A stretch of DNA of 10,299 nucleotides from an uncultured beta proteobacterium (GCA_903930665.1 CAIYZI010000126.1:1-10299), one strand, 5' to 3'. Counted from the first letter of the stretch, positions 1 through 6,224 are shown. Made by a program: numbers and translations. Notes: generated by a model not told the origin, from the letters alone.

Positions 1-369
1 CATTGAAAGAAAATCCCCTGCGTACAAATCCTTTAACTCATCAGCAAACTTTTCGTCTCCAAATTCATGGGTAAATACTGGTCTGCCAAGTCGCTTCTCA
101 ACATCAGCATGAAAATCTGAAAAACATTTACAGGCCATAACGCCAGTAAAGCCAGTGATTACGACTGATTGCTCTTTAGTGAATGGTTGCTCCTTTGGTG
201 GTGTAGGTAATGGCATCCAATGGGTAATTTTCAAATCTTCAAAATCAGCCAAACACCAATAAAAATGAGTGTGAATCTTTCGTTTTAAATATTCACGATT
301 TGCGTATACAAGGACTTCTTGCTCTAATTCAGGTAGCGTATCTTTAACGCTAATCCATTCACTCATCAT
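1..369 (-). CDS. DUF551-type phage protein with C-terminal extension, partial
   Basis: The gene runs off the left edge; 123 residues are visible. Residues 5-14 (WISVKDTLPE) and 50-58 (HWMPLPTPP) are the two hallmark ends of DUF551, a small domain common in the early operons of tailed phages and of unknown function. From about residue 68 a second segment begins (SVVITGFTGVMAC, then GRPVFTHEFG), like the phage protein family I know as DUF7736; this assignment is from memory and weaker. The start ATG overlaps the stop of the upstream 30-aa gene, and a second ATG follows directly at 366. The weak GGGA at 6 bases upstream suits the first. It is the last visible member of the leftward operon. No function can be inferred beyond accessory phage early gene. 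Confidence 0.8.
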   Translation of the reverse strand, partial: MMSEWISVKDTLPELEQEVLVYANREYLKRKIHTHFYWCLADFEDLKITHWMPLPTPPKEQPFTKEQSVVITGFTGVMACKCFSDFHADVEKRLGRPVFTHEFGDEKFADELKDLYAGDFLSM

Positions 370-458
370 CTTTTATCCCAATACTGGTCGCACGCCTCAC
401 AATGCTGCACCTCAACCTGACAAGCGCAGTCCTCACAACTTAGCCAAATAACTTTCAT
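366..458 (-). CDS. 30-aa cysteine-rich small protein, possible zinc knuckle
   Basis: Short reading frame MKVIWLSCEDCACQ... ending in YWDKR. Cys8, Cys11, Cys20 and Cys23 form two CxxC pairs spaced as in a minimal zinc ribbon, with a fifth Cys at 13. The start overlaps the upstream stop as ATGA and has a good ribosome site (AGAGGTG, 4 bases before ATG); its own stop overlaps the next start. This coupling on both sides, as elsewhere in the operon, is the main support that it is translated. Function unknown; small Cys-pair proteins of this size are frequent in phage early operons. Confidence 0.65.
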   Translation of the reverse strand: MKVIWLSCEDCACQVEVQHCEACDQYWDKR

Positions 459-775
459 ACTTCACCTCTAGCTTTAGCGATTGCGGCATCCATAAAATCA
501 AAAAGCGTTTCAGGACTATGCGGCATCCAGATGGTGTCTTGAACAGGGCCATTAGGCATATCGTTTGCCAACTGCAACGCGTGTCGGGATTGAATAAGCG
601 CATCTACTAGCTCAGCGTTTATATCTTGTAGCGAGGTAACTTCAGAATATTTAACAACGGGAGTGAATTCAACTGACTTGTGCAAACCCATGTCGTAAGC
701 CTCGTTACGATTCTCAAAATATCCGCCATCAACTAAGTACCCAGCTACAGCGACAATATGTATATGCTTGCTCAT
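455..775 (-). CDS. Phage hypothetical protein, 106 aa
   Basis: I start it at the ATG at 775 (MSKHIHIVAV), not at the upstream in-frame ATG, because GGAGG lies 7 bases before it and it overlaps the preceding stop as ATGA. The N-terminal half has short beta-rich segments (HIHIVAVAGYLVDGGYF). The C-terminal half is helical: INAELVDALIQSRHALQLAN followed by a tail PETLFDFMDAAIAKARGEV. The 'NAELVDAL...AIAKARGE' pattern is a recurrent ending in phage early-operon proteins of the Ea22-like sort, where a conserved C-terminal tail is attached to varied N-termini. That similarity is by pattern only. No catalytic motif is visible. Confidence 0.75.
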   Translation of the reverse strand: MSKHIHIVAVAGYLVDGGYFENRNEAYDMGLHKSVEFTPVVKYSEVTSLQDINAELVDALIQSRHALQLANDMPNGPVQDTIWMPHSPETLFDFMDAAIAKARGEV

Positions 776-1410
776 TTCAACACCTCCGCACCTTTTAGAT
801 TGCCTGTTTCGCCGTACCAAATTAGTTTTAGGTTAGCTGAACTGGTGCTATCTTTATAGAAGTTATCTTTACTTACTGACCATGTTTCGACTACATCAGG
901 TTTTGTCTCGGGCTTGATGCGGTATCTGCCTTCAGTCATATTGCCTTCGTCATCTAAAACACGATCTATAGAAAGGAGTGATTCTTTCCATGGATTGTCG
1001 CCTCCCCAATTGAACTGCAACACCCCGCCCACCTTCATCTTCTCAGCTAGGTCTTTGCGCCATTGAGGGACTTCAGGTGGTTTGATGCGGTAACAACGGT
1101 TTAAATCCCATTCTGGCTGTGTGGTACTAAGCCAGCGTCCTGAATTGCTTTGCCATTCAATTTGAGCACCATCAGCCCATGCCTTGATTAGTTCTGCGTG
1201 TTTGTGTAGCTTCTTAACTAGCTCATTAACTTCTTCGATAAGGTCAAGTGGAGTTTCTACTTCTTTTAGTAAACGCCCGTCAATGCTGTAGCTGATATAT
1301 AAAGGATTTTGAAATTTATAAAAGCCATGTCTGATAAGCTCTTTAACAATCTCAACCACTTCACCATTACGATTTCGATACTTCTTTCCGACTTCTAATT
1401 TAATTGTCAT
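772..1410 (-). CDS. Modular phage hypothetical protein, 212 aa
   Basis: Soluble protein built from small modules. Residues about 1-60 (LEVGKKYRNRNGEVVEIV...DGRLLKEVETPLDLIEEV) resemble a beta-rich module seen in many phage hypotheticals, ending in a 'PLDLIEE' motif. Residues about 71-110 hold a second widespread phage module, with AELIKAWADGAQIEW, then GRWLS, then a tail CYRIKPPE. The YRIKP ending recurs at about residues 183-187 (RYRIKPE), suggesting duplicated or shuffled modules. It overlaps neighbours on both sides by ATGA. I do not recognise a named function; the YRIKP module occurs in phage proteins of diverse length, often next to DUF551-like genes, as here. Confidence 0.75.
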   Translation of the reverse strand: MTIKLEVGKKYRNRNGEVVEIVKELIRHGFYKFQNPLYISYSIDGRLLKEVETPLDLIEEVNELVKKLHKHAELIKAWADGAQIEWQSNSGRWLSTTQPEWDLNRCYRIKPPEVPQWRKDLAEKMKVGGVLQFNWGGDNPWKESLLSIDRVLDDEGNMTEGRYRIKPETKPDVVETWSVSKDNFYKDSTSSANLKLIWYGETGNLKGAEVLK

Positions 1411-1589
1411 TTCCCATTCCTCTTAATTTGTGTCTTACATACAGAGCCATAAGCTCCTAATGCTTTGTTAATTAACTGGTCAAAGCTAATAAATATGCCA
1501 AATCTTTGTATATACAACTGATGGATTTCTTGTAGCTTGGCCTCTGTTTTAGGCTCAAGATTGACCGTGTATTTAGTTGGGCTAGTCAT
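1407..1589 (-). CDS. Small ribbon-helix-helix-like protein, 60 aa
   Basis: The protein has the size and order of an Arc/CopG/MetJ-type DNA-binding fold: a beta strand KYTVNLEP (residues 6-13), a first helix KTEAKLQEIHQLYIQRF, a short turn GIFIS, and a second helix SFDQLINKALGAY, followed by a basic tail KTQIKRNGK. Such proteins bind DNA as dimers and usually autoregulate, so it may be a local transcription factor of the operon. Both ends overlap neighbours as ATGA (start with the winged-helix gene, stop with the 212-aa gene). Fold assignment is from pattern; no target site was identified. Confidence 0.6.
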   Translation of the reverse strand: MTSPTKYTVNLEPKTEAKLQEIHQLYIQRFGIFISFDQLINKALGAYGSVCKTQIKRNGK

Positions 1590-1942
1590 GCGCTCACCCC
1601 GCCAAAAAATGCAACATGAAGCGGGTGGTGGGAAATTACTTTCTTAATATTTACAGCGTCACTTTCTTTAACATTATTAGTCACTATTGTTTCTGTAGAT
1701 TCTTGTTTTGGTGAATAAGTCCATTTATAAGAACCTCTGACTTTTCCGTCACCATGAGAAACTTGCCGAGTAACTTTTTCCCGTAAAAATGTATTAGGCG
1801 TAATCTTGTTATAGCCGCCAGTTAATTGACGATTTACAGTAGATTTATGTAGCCCTGTACCAGCTTGGATTTCCTCTACAGTTGACCAAGGGTGATCCAA
1901 TACAAAGGCTTTAATAATTGGGAGGGATGATTCAAATGTCAT
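1586..1942 (-). CDS. Winged-helix DNA-binding protein, 118 aa
   Basis: Residues about 5-75 look like a winged helix-turn-helix: SLPIIKAFVLDHPWSTVEEIQAGTG forms helices 1-2, LHKSTVNRQL is a likely recognition helix, and the following segment with REKVTRQVSHGDGKVRGSYKWTYS could form the two-stranded wing. The remaining 40 residues are Thr/Asn/Val-rich and look disordered. Two DNA-binding genes in succession (this and the 60-aa ribbon-helix-helix protein) suggest a small regulatory module inside the recombination operon. The start ATG lies 8 bases after the stop of the upstream frameshifted gene and has no clear Shine-Dalgarno, so it may depend on translation of that gene. Confidence 0.65.
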   Translation of the reverse strand: MTFESSLPIIKAFVLDHPWSTVEEIQAGTGLHKSTVNRQLTGGYNKITPNTFLREKVTRQVSHGDGKVRGSYKWTYSPKQESTETIVTNNVKESDAVNIKKVISHHPLHVAFFGGVSA

Positions 1943-1949
1943 TTTTTAT

Positions 1950-2160
1950 CTAAAAATAGCTTTTAAGTTGTTGTTCAATTTCAATAATTTTTTCTAATTT
2001 CTTGCGCTGGCGATTCATGTAGCTCATTGCCAGCTTGCAACATTCCTTAAATTCAACTGTTCTTTGATAACTCCAAGAAGAGTGAGGGGGGGGGTAATTT
2101 CAAAAGGGCAGTAATGCGAGATTCAGCGTTTTGAATGTTTATTAAGGTTTCGTCATTCAT
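1950..2160 (-). pseudogene. Small coiled-coil gene frameshifted at a nine-base G run
   Basis: From ATG at 2160 the frame reads MNDETLINIQNAESRITALLKLPPP and then stops after 35 residues (TGA at 2053-2055). In the neighbouring frame a clearly protein-like segment continues: HSSWSYQRTVEFKECCKLAM and SYMNRQRKKLEKIIEIEQQL, ending KSYF at a TAG at 1950-1952. The switch falls exactly at 2086-2094, nine consecutive G on the plus strand (nine C in the mRNA). With eight instead of nine, one 69-residue helical, charged protein results. The 2-base gap to the exonuclease stop and the 7-base gap to the next ATG fit an operon gene. It could be a real frameshift, a phase-variable tract, programmed slippage or a homopolymer sequencing error. 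Confidence 0.65.
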
Positions 2161-2162
2161 GG

Positions 2163-3668
2163 TTAGGCTGCCTGTAAATGCTCTTGGTTGATAAATTTGT
2201 AAAACTCGATACAAGTCGCTCTAGCTGTATTGCGTGCCGATTCACTAGGCCACTCTCTCGAATTTATGAAATCCGATACCCTGCTTGTATCGACTGGCTT
2301 AGGCTTGGCAATAAAAACCCCTGGAGTCTCTTTTGCAACTTCCTTAACCTCTGGCTTAGGATGTTCTACAACCTGCTTCTTAGCCTCTTCCTGAGCCTTG
2401 TATGCGCTAATGCGAGACTCAATAAGATTTTTGAAATCCTCATGCTCTTTGGAGACGATTGCGCTTAAGTCATTGGCATACAGAAAGTTGTACTCAATAG
2501 CGTTTTCATTGGCCCAAGCAAGGTTTTGGCGATAAACCTTTGCCATTGCATCGGCGCTGATCTTTCCTTGCGCCAAAACTGTATCGACTGCGTTTTGCAA
2601 TGATTCAATCGTGCGCTTGTTTTTGACTGCGCCAATAAAGTCAGGTGGTGCAATATTTAGGTGTACAGGCTTTAATTCAGAATCAAGGCCATCTAAATGC
2701 TCGCGCCATTGAACCTTAGCGGCGTTGATAATGGCATCTTTGCGAGCCTCTTTTTCTGACTTAACGAGTTTTTCAAGTTTTAGGCCCAATCCATCGAATT
2801 GATCGGCATAGTTTTGAAGCGTTCTTACAGCCTCGCTAACATTTGATATTTGGTCAATAGTCTGGTCTGAAACTAGGCGTAGCCTCTTCGCAGTTTCACG
2901 GCTAAATTTCGCTACGGCCTCGCCATTGGCAAAATCATCATCAGTCACCAGCTCAGTCTTTTGGCTTGACAGGAATAGATCAAAGCGGGGTAGAACTTCG
3001 TTAAGATTGCTTACGACAATCTCACCTTTAGCTTGAATCATGGCTACTGGGAAGGCTTCAATGGAATCGGCTACAGGATTTTCGGCTACAGGTTTATTTT
3101 TGTAATTAGCTAAATCCTGTTGTAGCTGCGCCCAGCCAGCCTTAATGTCATCCCATAGGTCAGAATCAAACTCGTACCAAAACTCGACGCTATCGACCAT
3201 ATCGCCGTTTTCGTCCCATTCAGTTGCGAGAAAAAGAGTCTTGCTAGCACCCGATACCCCCATCTGCTGAGTCATCTGAATTTTGTATTGATCGTGCAGA
3301 TCATCAATAGATTCGCAAGCGCGAATTTCATCATTGAGCATCTTGTGCTCAAAGTTAATATCTTGGCGCAAGGTTAAGCCATCAAACGAGGCTGAGTAAA
3401 TGCCTTCTACGCCAATAACTGGGTAAAGATCTTTTCCGATAATGTGTTCGGCTACTGGCCTTGCCATACGTTCAGCCTCATGGCCTTTATCAGCAAGAAA
3501 CTGAGGGATATTTGAACTAGAACCTATTGCGATCTCTTTCATCAACTCGTTACGTGTCTTGTAAATTGATTTACCCATCATTGCTGGCGCATCAGACGCA
3601 TTAAAGTGATTAGCTCTATGCTGATGCCAAGCGTCTGAGCCTTGTTGAATGCCTTTTAAAATTTGCAT
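2163..3668 (-). CDS. YqaJ/lambda-Exo-type recombination exonuclease, 501 aa
   Basis: Predicted 5'-3' double-strand-DNA exonuclease of the phage recombination pair; it would resect ends so that an annealing protein can act. The N-terminal 195 residues match the YqaJ viral recombinase family: GSDAWHQHRANHFNASDAPAMMG (residues 10-32, given here as the conserved GxxxWxxxR...SxSD block), Glu64, Asp96 in SFDG, the catalytic Glu107-His-Lys109 (ExK) and the QYKIQMTQQM helix at 127-136. The C-terminal 300 residues are an extension with a helical, coiled-coil-like middle (about 235-330) resembling DUF1351-type phage segments, a Pro/Lys/Glu linker near 430-465, and a short terminal helix region. Lambda Exo is about 226 aa, so this is a long form. 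GGAG lies 6 bases before ATG; it follows the candidate annealing gene by 3 bases. Confidence 0.85.
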   Translation of the reverse strand: MQILKGIQQGSDAWHQHRANHFNASDAPAMMGKSIYKTRNELMKEIAIGSSSNIPQFLADKGHEAERMARPVAEHIIGKDLYPVIGVEGIYSASFDGLTLRQDINFEHKMLNDEIRACESIDDLHDQYKIQMTQQMGVSGASKTLFLATEWDENGDMVDSVEFWYEFDSDLWDDIKAGWAQLQQDLANYKNKPVAENPVADSIEAFPVAMIQAKGEIVVSNLNEVLPRFDLFLSSQKTELVTDDDFANGEAVAKFSRETAKRLRLVSDQTIDQISNVSEAVRTLQNYADQFDGLGLKLEKLVKSEKEARKDAIINAAKVQWREHLDGLDSELKPVHLNIAPPDFIGAVKNKRTIESLQNAVDTVLAQGKISADAMAKVYRQNLAWANENAIEYNFLYANDLSAIVSKEHEDFKNLIESRISAYKAQEEAKKQVVEHPKPEVKEVAKETPGVFIAKPKPVDTSRVSDFINSREWPSESARNTARATCIEFYKFINQEHLQAA

Positions 3669-3671
3669 GGC

Positions 3672-4595
3672 TTACTCCTTTGGCTCAAACGAGTTGATAA
3701 TGGCTAGCTGCTCATCACTAAGTGAATACTTGGAATGAGCCATGGCGATAACGTCTTCCTTGGTTTGCAATTTGGTTTCAATCGCAAACTGCCAGTCAGT
3801 TTTTTTGGAGTCGAAATCTTCTTGACTTAGCCCTGGTAGTTTTTTCTCTTTTGGTTTTTGTTGCTCTGCCGAGCCACCAAAGGCCTGCTCAGGAGTGGTG
3901 TCGCCATCTTTGATAGCGGTCAAAATTCCACGCAGCGTTACTAAGTTTTCAAGGTTAATGTCCTCTTCACCATTCACTCCAAGCGTGGCGCAAATCTGCT
4001 CTTTGCTAATCCCGTAACCAAGAAATAACTTGATTGCTTCGGCACGGCGATTGGTTAGAGTCTTAAAGTCACCCATCACTACTGCACGGGCAGACTCGTA
4101 CATATCTGACCAAAAAGCCTTTGGTACGCCTTTAAGAATTGCATTACGCAAGGCCACGGAGCAAGCAGCATTAGCAGTAACGCCAATCATGTCTGCCTTA
4201 AATCTCTCACCCCGTTTGTTGGTGATTCGACGCTGCACTTCATAGGTAATCGCTACGTTGCGCTCTAGGTCGTGGAATACGCCTTGGGCGGTTACGAAGT
4301 CGCCCTGATCGCTTACAACTCTAGCGCCAGCACGACTATTACCCCAGGCGCTTGCGACCACTTCTGCGAAGCGTGCGCTAGGCCCTTCAATAGTCTTGCC
4401 ATCACGGGGTAGGGCGTAGATACACTCAGAAGCCACCTTTTCATTTAAGGTGACCATCGCCAGCGTCTCATCTCTAAAACTCTTAATAGATCGCGGATAG
4501 CGGTGTGCAGTAGCTATTTGCTGATCAATTTCTGATTTGTTTAGTAATGCCACCATGCTTGAATCTGCTGCCATTACTTCCATTTCGTTACTCAT
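3672..4595 (-). CDS. Candidate single-strand annealing recombination protein, 307 aa
   Basis: Placed directly before the exonuclease, the position of Bet/RecT-type annealing proteins, so the likely role is to coat and anneal the single strands that the nuclease exposes. The sequence is not an obvious RecT, Erf or Rad52 family member. Visible blocks are LPRDGKTIEGPSARFAEVVA (about 60-79), VTAQGVFHDLERNVAITYEV, then RGERFKADMIGVTANAACSV and ALRNAILKGVPKAFWSDMYE, and a C-terminal part (RRAEAIKLFLGYGISKEQI) like the helical end found after many annealing domains. The tail is Pro/Lys-rich, often the site of SSB contact in this class. I start at 4595 (MSNEMEVM) because GGAG lies 6 bases upstream; the in-frame ATG at 4607 has no ribosome site. 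Function is inferred chiefly from context. Confidence 0.6.
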   Translation of the reverse strand: MSNEMEVMAADSSMVALLNKSEIDQQIATAHRYPRSIKSFRDETLAMVTLNEKVASECIYALPRDGKTIEGPSARFAEVVASAWGNSRAGARVVSDQGDFVTAQGVFHDLERNVAITYEVQRRITNKRGERFKADMIGVTANAACSVALRNAILKGVPKAFWSDMYESARAVVMGDFKTLTNRRAEAIKLFLGYGISKEQICATLGVNGEEDINLENLVTLRGILTAIKDGDTTPEQAFGGSAEQQKPKEKKLPGLSQEDFDSKKTDWQFAIETKLQTKEDVIAMAHSKYSLSDEQLAIINSFEPKE

Positions 4596-4617
4596 TTGAC
4601 GCTCCATTTATTTTTAA

Positions 4618-4785
4618 TTAACTACCCAACAACCTTCTAAAAAACGCCAACAAACTACGATCTTTTTTATTAAGTAGGGCTAATTGAATCTTGCAAGCAT
4701 CGTGTGATTCGACTAAGTTCTTAACTGGGTATTGATAAGCTGAGCCTATCCATACCTTGCCGTTAAAAAGTGGGGGAGTTCTCAT
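4618..4785 (-). CDS. Small basic phage protein, 55 aa
   Basis: Reading frame MRTPPLFNGKVWIGSAYQYP... ending LLAFFRRLLGS. It begins inside the stop of the pentapeptide gene (ATGA overlap) and ends 22 bases before the start of the candidate annealing gene. The C-terminal half is a predicted amphipathic helix rich in Lys, Arg and Leu (QLALLNKKDRSLLAFFRRLL). Size and location recall the small accessory proteins found beside phage recombination genes (the position of lambda gam/kil), but there is no sequence resemblance I can claim. Ribosome site is poor, so translation is probably coupled to the upstream gene. Confidence 0.6.
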   Translation of the reverse strand: MRTPPLFNGKVWIGSAYQYPVKNLVESHDACKIQLALLNKKDRSLLAFFRRLLGS

Positions 4786-5384
4786 TTCAGAATCTCAACT
4801 TTTGAGTGTTTTTCGCACATGGTCATTAATGGGGCTTTCCACTCATTCCAAAAATCAAGAGCTTTTGAATCCATCGCTGCAATAGTCGGGTCTTTGAACT
4901 CGCTCCACTCTTGATGCGTGTAGCGTTTACAGCCGATACGCATATAGCTCTCTGTAATCAGAACCCAGTAATAGAGTCCTTGAATCATTAATGGTTCTTT
5001 AGTAATTTCTTCGCCATCAATCTTTGCGCCTTCGAGGTTTGCACCTCTGAGGTCTGCGCCTGTGAGGTCTGCGCCTGTGAGGTCTGCGCCTCTGAGGTTT
5101 ACGTCTGTGAGGTATGCGCCTCTGAGGTATGCGCCTGTGAGGTCTGCGCCTGTGAGGTCTGCGCCTGTGAGGTCTGCGCCTCTGAGGTTTACGTCTGTGA
5201 GGTATGTGCCTCTGAGGTCTGCGCCTCTGAGGTTTACGCCTGTGAGGTCTGCGCCTGTGAGGTCTGCGCCTGTGAGGTCTGCGCCTTCACTGGCAGCTTT
5301 AACCAATAAATCTTTTAAAGTTTCTGAATCGCCTTCGTAGATAACTCTTTTACTGTCAAATCTTGATGTAATTTTAATAAGCAC
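4782..5384 (-). CDS. Pentapeptide-repeat protein, 200 aa
   Basis: I start at GTG 5384 (MLIKITSRFDSKRVIYEGDS) because GGAGGGG lies 6 bases before it; the longer frame from TTG at 5399 has no ribosome site. Residues about 1-35 are a small N-terminal domain (beta strands, then SETLKDLLVKAASEG). About 18 pentapeptide units of the A(D/N/Y)L(T/R)(G/D) type follow, predicted to form a right-handed square beta-helix. The last 65 residues (QGLYYWVLITESYMRIGCKR, then TIAAMDSKALDFWNEW) are a conserved C-terminal domain of phage and bacterial pentapeptide proteins. Some pentapeptide proteins mimic DNA and bind gyrase (Qnr, MfpA); nothing here proves that. Overlaps the next gene by ATGA. Confidence 0.85.
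   Translation of the reverse strand: MLIKITSRFDSKRVIYEGDSETLKDLLVKAASEGADLTGADLTGADLTGVNLRGADLRGTYLTDVNLRGADLTGADLTGADLTGAYLRGAYLTDVNLRGADLTGADLTGADLRGANLEGAKIDGEEITKEPLMIQGLYYWVLITESYMRIGCKRYTHQEWSEFKDPTIAAMDSKALDFWNEWKAPLMTMCEKHSKVEILK
5026..5280. repeat. Tandem array of seventeen 15-bp units coding pentapeptides
   Basis: Seventeen uninterrupted 15-bp units of the form GCGCCTGTGAGGTCT (plus-strand reading) with a few recurrent variants (TCTGAGGTTT, ACGTCTGTGAGGTAT). Identity is at the DNA level, not only in the protein. Four successive units (3-6) recur identically as units 9-12, and unit 7 resembles unit 13, so a 90-bp six-unit block was duplicated. The array lies wholly inside the pentapeptide-repeat gene and keeps its frame. 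Confidence 0.95.
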
Positions 5385-5386
5385 TA

Positions 5387-5476
5387 TCAACCCCTCCAAG
5401 TCATCAAAACGCCCATAGCAACACCTAATAAGGTTGTTCCTATCCAGCTAACTAATAAATCAAGATTCAATCTCAT
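5387..5476 (-). CDS. 29-aa single-pass membrane peptide
   Basis: Short frame MRLNLDLLVSWIGTTLLGVA followed by MGVLMTWRG. Residues about 7-26 form one hydrophobic helix, flanked by Arg2 and by Arg28, so it should insert as a single-pass inner-membrane peptide. GGGGGA lies 4 bases before ATG, and the stop is 2 bases before the GTG of the pentapeptide gene, whose ribosome site it contains. It would be the first gene of the leftward operon. Support is ribosome site, spacing and membrane character; there is no homology I recognise. Confidence 0.5.
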   Translation of the reverse strand: MRLNLDLLVSWIGTTLLGVAMGVLMTWRG

Positions 5477-5500
5477 AAATCCCCCGTTAATTTGGTGAGC

Positions 5501-5560
5501 TTGGTAGGGCGCTCAAAGTGGTCGTCTAAAGGTGTACTGACTTAGGCGCTTCCCTACCAA
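5501..5560. repeat. Inverted repeat TTGGTAGGG/CCCTACCAA in the leftward leader
   Basis: Perfect 9-bp arms at 5501-5509 and 5552-5560. The stem can be extended by CGC (5510-5512) against GCG (5546-5548) across a 3-base bulge, leaving a loop of about 33 bases. It sits 25 bases upstream of the first leftward gene and outside the inverted-repeat cassette. It could be an RNA structure in the leader of the leftward transcript or a protein-binding site. There is no U run, so it is not an intrinsic terminator. Confidence 0.6.
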
Positions 5561-5584
5561 CTCATAGTTAAAAATCGCTACTTT

Positions 5585-5610
5585 TCTTTAGCAATTTGGG
5601 ATCAGATTTA
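5585..5610 (+). repeat. Left arm of 26-bp imperfect inverted repeat
   Basis: Begins TCTTTAGCAATTTGGGAT and ends in ATTTA. It pairs with 6222-6247 in inverted orientation at 23 of 26 positions (mismatches at repeat positions 7, 19 and 22). The pair encloses the 38-aa frame and the two-TM gene. The arm also resembles a boxA on the plus strand (TTCTTTAGCAA), weaker than the right arm. I see no matching direct duplication of flanking bases that would mark a transposition. Confidence 0.85.
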
Positions 5611-5686
5611 TTGAGTTGCCCGTATTACGCACCTTTCAGGGCTGGTGCTACCATAGAGGCTTCTAACACGCACTATGGAGATAAAG

Positions 5687-5803
5687 ATGACTACACTAGA
5701 GCAGAGGGGTCAGCGACCAGATAAAAGTCCCGTACCAAAACCAAAAAACGGAGCAAGCAATGACCAAAGAGCTATTAAACTTTTACATTCAATATGCTAT
5801 TAA
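5687..5803 (+). CDS. 38-aa small ORF overlapping the two-TM gene start
   Basis: Frame MTTLEQRGQRPDKSPVPKPK then NGASNDQRAIKLLHSICY. It has GGAG 6 bases before ATG and ends 44 bases inside the following gene, in another frame. The peptide is Pro/Lys-rich and probably unstructured. Most likely it is a leader peptide that couples or tunes translation of the downstream membrane protein, whose own ribosome site lies within it. An in-frame ATG at 5675 is an alternative start. It may equally be a chance frame; only the ribosome site and placement support it. Confidence 0.35.
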   Translation: MTTLEQRGQRPDKSPVPKPKNGASNDQRAIKLLHSICY

Positions 5804-6224
5804 TGTCTTAGAGCTGGAGGCATCACTTAGACAAAAAATAGGAACATTGTCTAAGTTATTAAGCTATTTAAGTGGAACTGCTATTGTTGCCAGCGCCATA
5901 AATCAGTCGCCTAGTTATGCAATCGTATTTTCAATAATTTTTGCATTGGGGCAATGTATTGATTTTGTTTATAACCCTCAGGCTTTAGAGCAAAAAGCTA
6001 AAGACTTTTGTAAGCAATACAAACTACTTTTATTGCTATTACCAACACAGCCCGAAGGCAATGTGGAGATTGAGCTAAAGCGCATTCAGTCCGAAGATGA
6101 CATTAAAGTAAGTAAGCCTTTAAAAGACTATGCATACAATTTAACTACTGATCAGCTTAATTTTGATGAAAAATCAAAATATCAAGAAACAAAGCTAATA
6201 AAGCTAGTTAAATGGTTTTTGTAA
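5760..6224 (+). CDS. Two-TM SLATT-like membrane protein, 154 aa
   Basis: An N-terminal helix (residues 3-30, LLNFYIQYAINVLELEASLR) precedes two hydrophobic segments at about 31-48 and 53-71, joined by a very short loop (NQSPS). A cytosolic helical region follows (YNPQALEQKAKDFCKQYKLL, then ELKRIQSEDD and LKDYAYNLT). This order (helix, tight two-TM hairpin, then a helix ending in an 'AYN' motif) resembles SLATT domains, which are two-TM effectors thought to form pores in bacterial conflict systems, often with CD-NTases or reverse transcriptases. The likeness is topological and I rate it modest. GGAG lies 7 bases before ATG. The gene points rightward, against pL transcription, and lies inside 26-bp inverted repeats; its stop codon is the first codon of the right arm. 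Codon use is AT-rich. Confidence 0.7.
   Translation: MTKELLNFYIQYAINVLELEASLRQKIGTLSKLLSYLSGTAIVASAINQSPSYAIVFSIIFALGQCIDFVYNPQALEQKAKDFCKQYKLLLLLLPTQPEGNVEIELKRIQSEDDIKVSKPLKDYAYNLTTDQLNFDEKSKYQETKLIKLVKWFL

Noticed and set aside
2178..2468. Plus-strand open frame opposite the nuclease gene
   Set aside because: Shadow of the minus-strand YqaJ gene; no ribosome site and no domain pattern.
5026..5280. Regular short repeats suggesting a CRISPR array
   Set aside because: The units are 15 bp, directly abutting with no spacers, and code for pentapeptides in frame.
5062..5340. Plus-strand open frame across the pentapeptide gene
   Set aside because: It is the antisense of the repeat array (R-S-A-P-V repeats), without ribosome site; the minus-strand gene explains it.
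5503..5558. tRNA-like 7-bp acceptor arms GGTAGGG/CCCTACC followed by A
   Set aside because: The enclosed span is only 56 bases on either strand, with no T-loop (GTTCRA) and no anticodon arm, so it is not a tRNA.
5629..5648. boxB-like segment: minus-strand GCACC-AGCCCTGAAA-GGTGC
   Set aside because: It contains GCCCTGAAA as in lambda boxB, but the stem is different (GCACC/GGTGC, 10-base loop), there is no boxA next to it in that orientation, and it is about 600 bases from the pL boxA.
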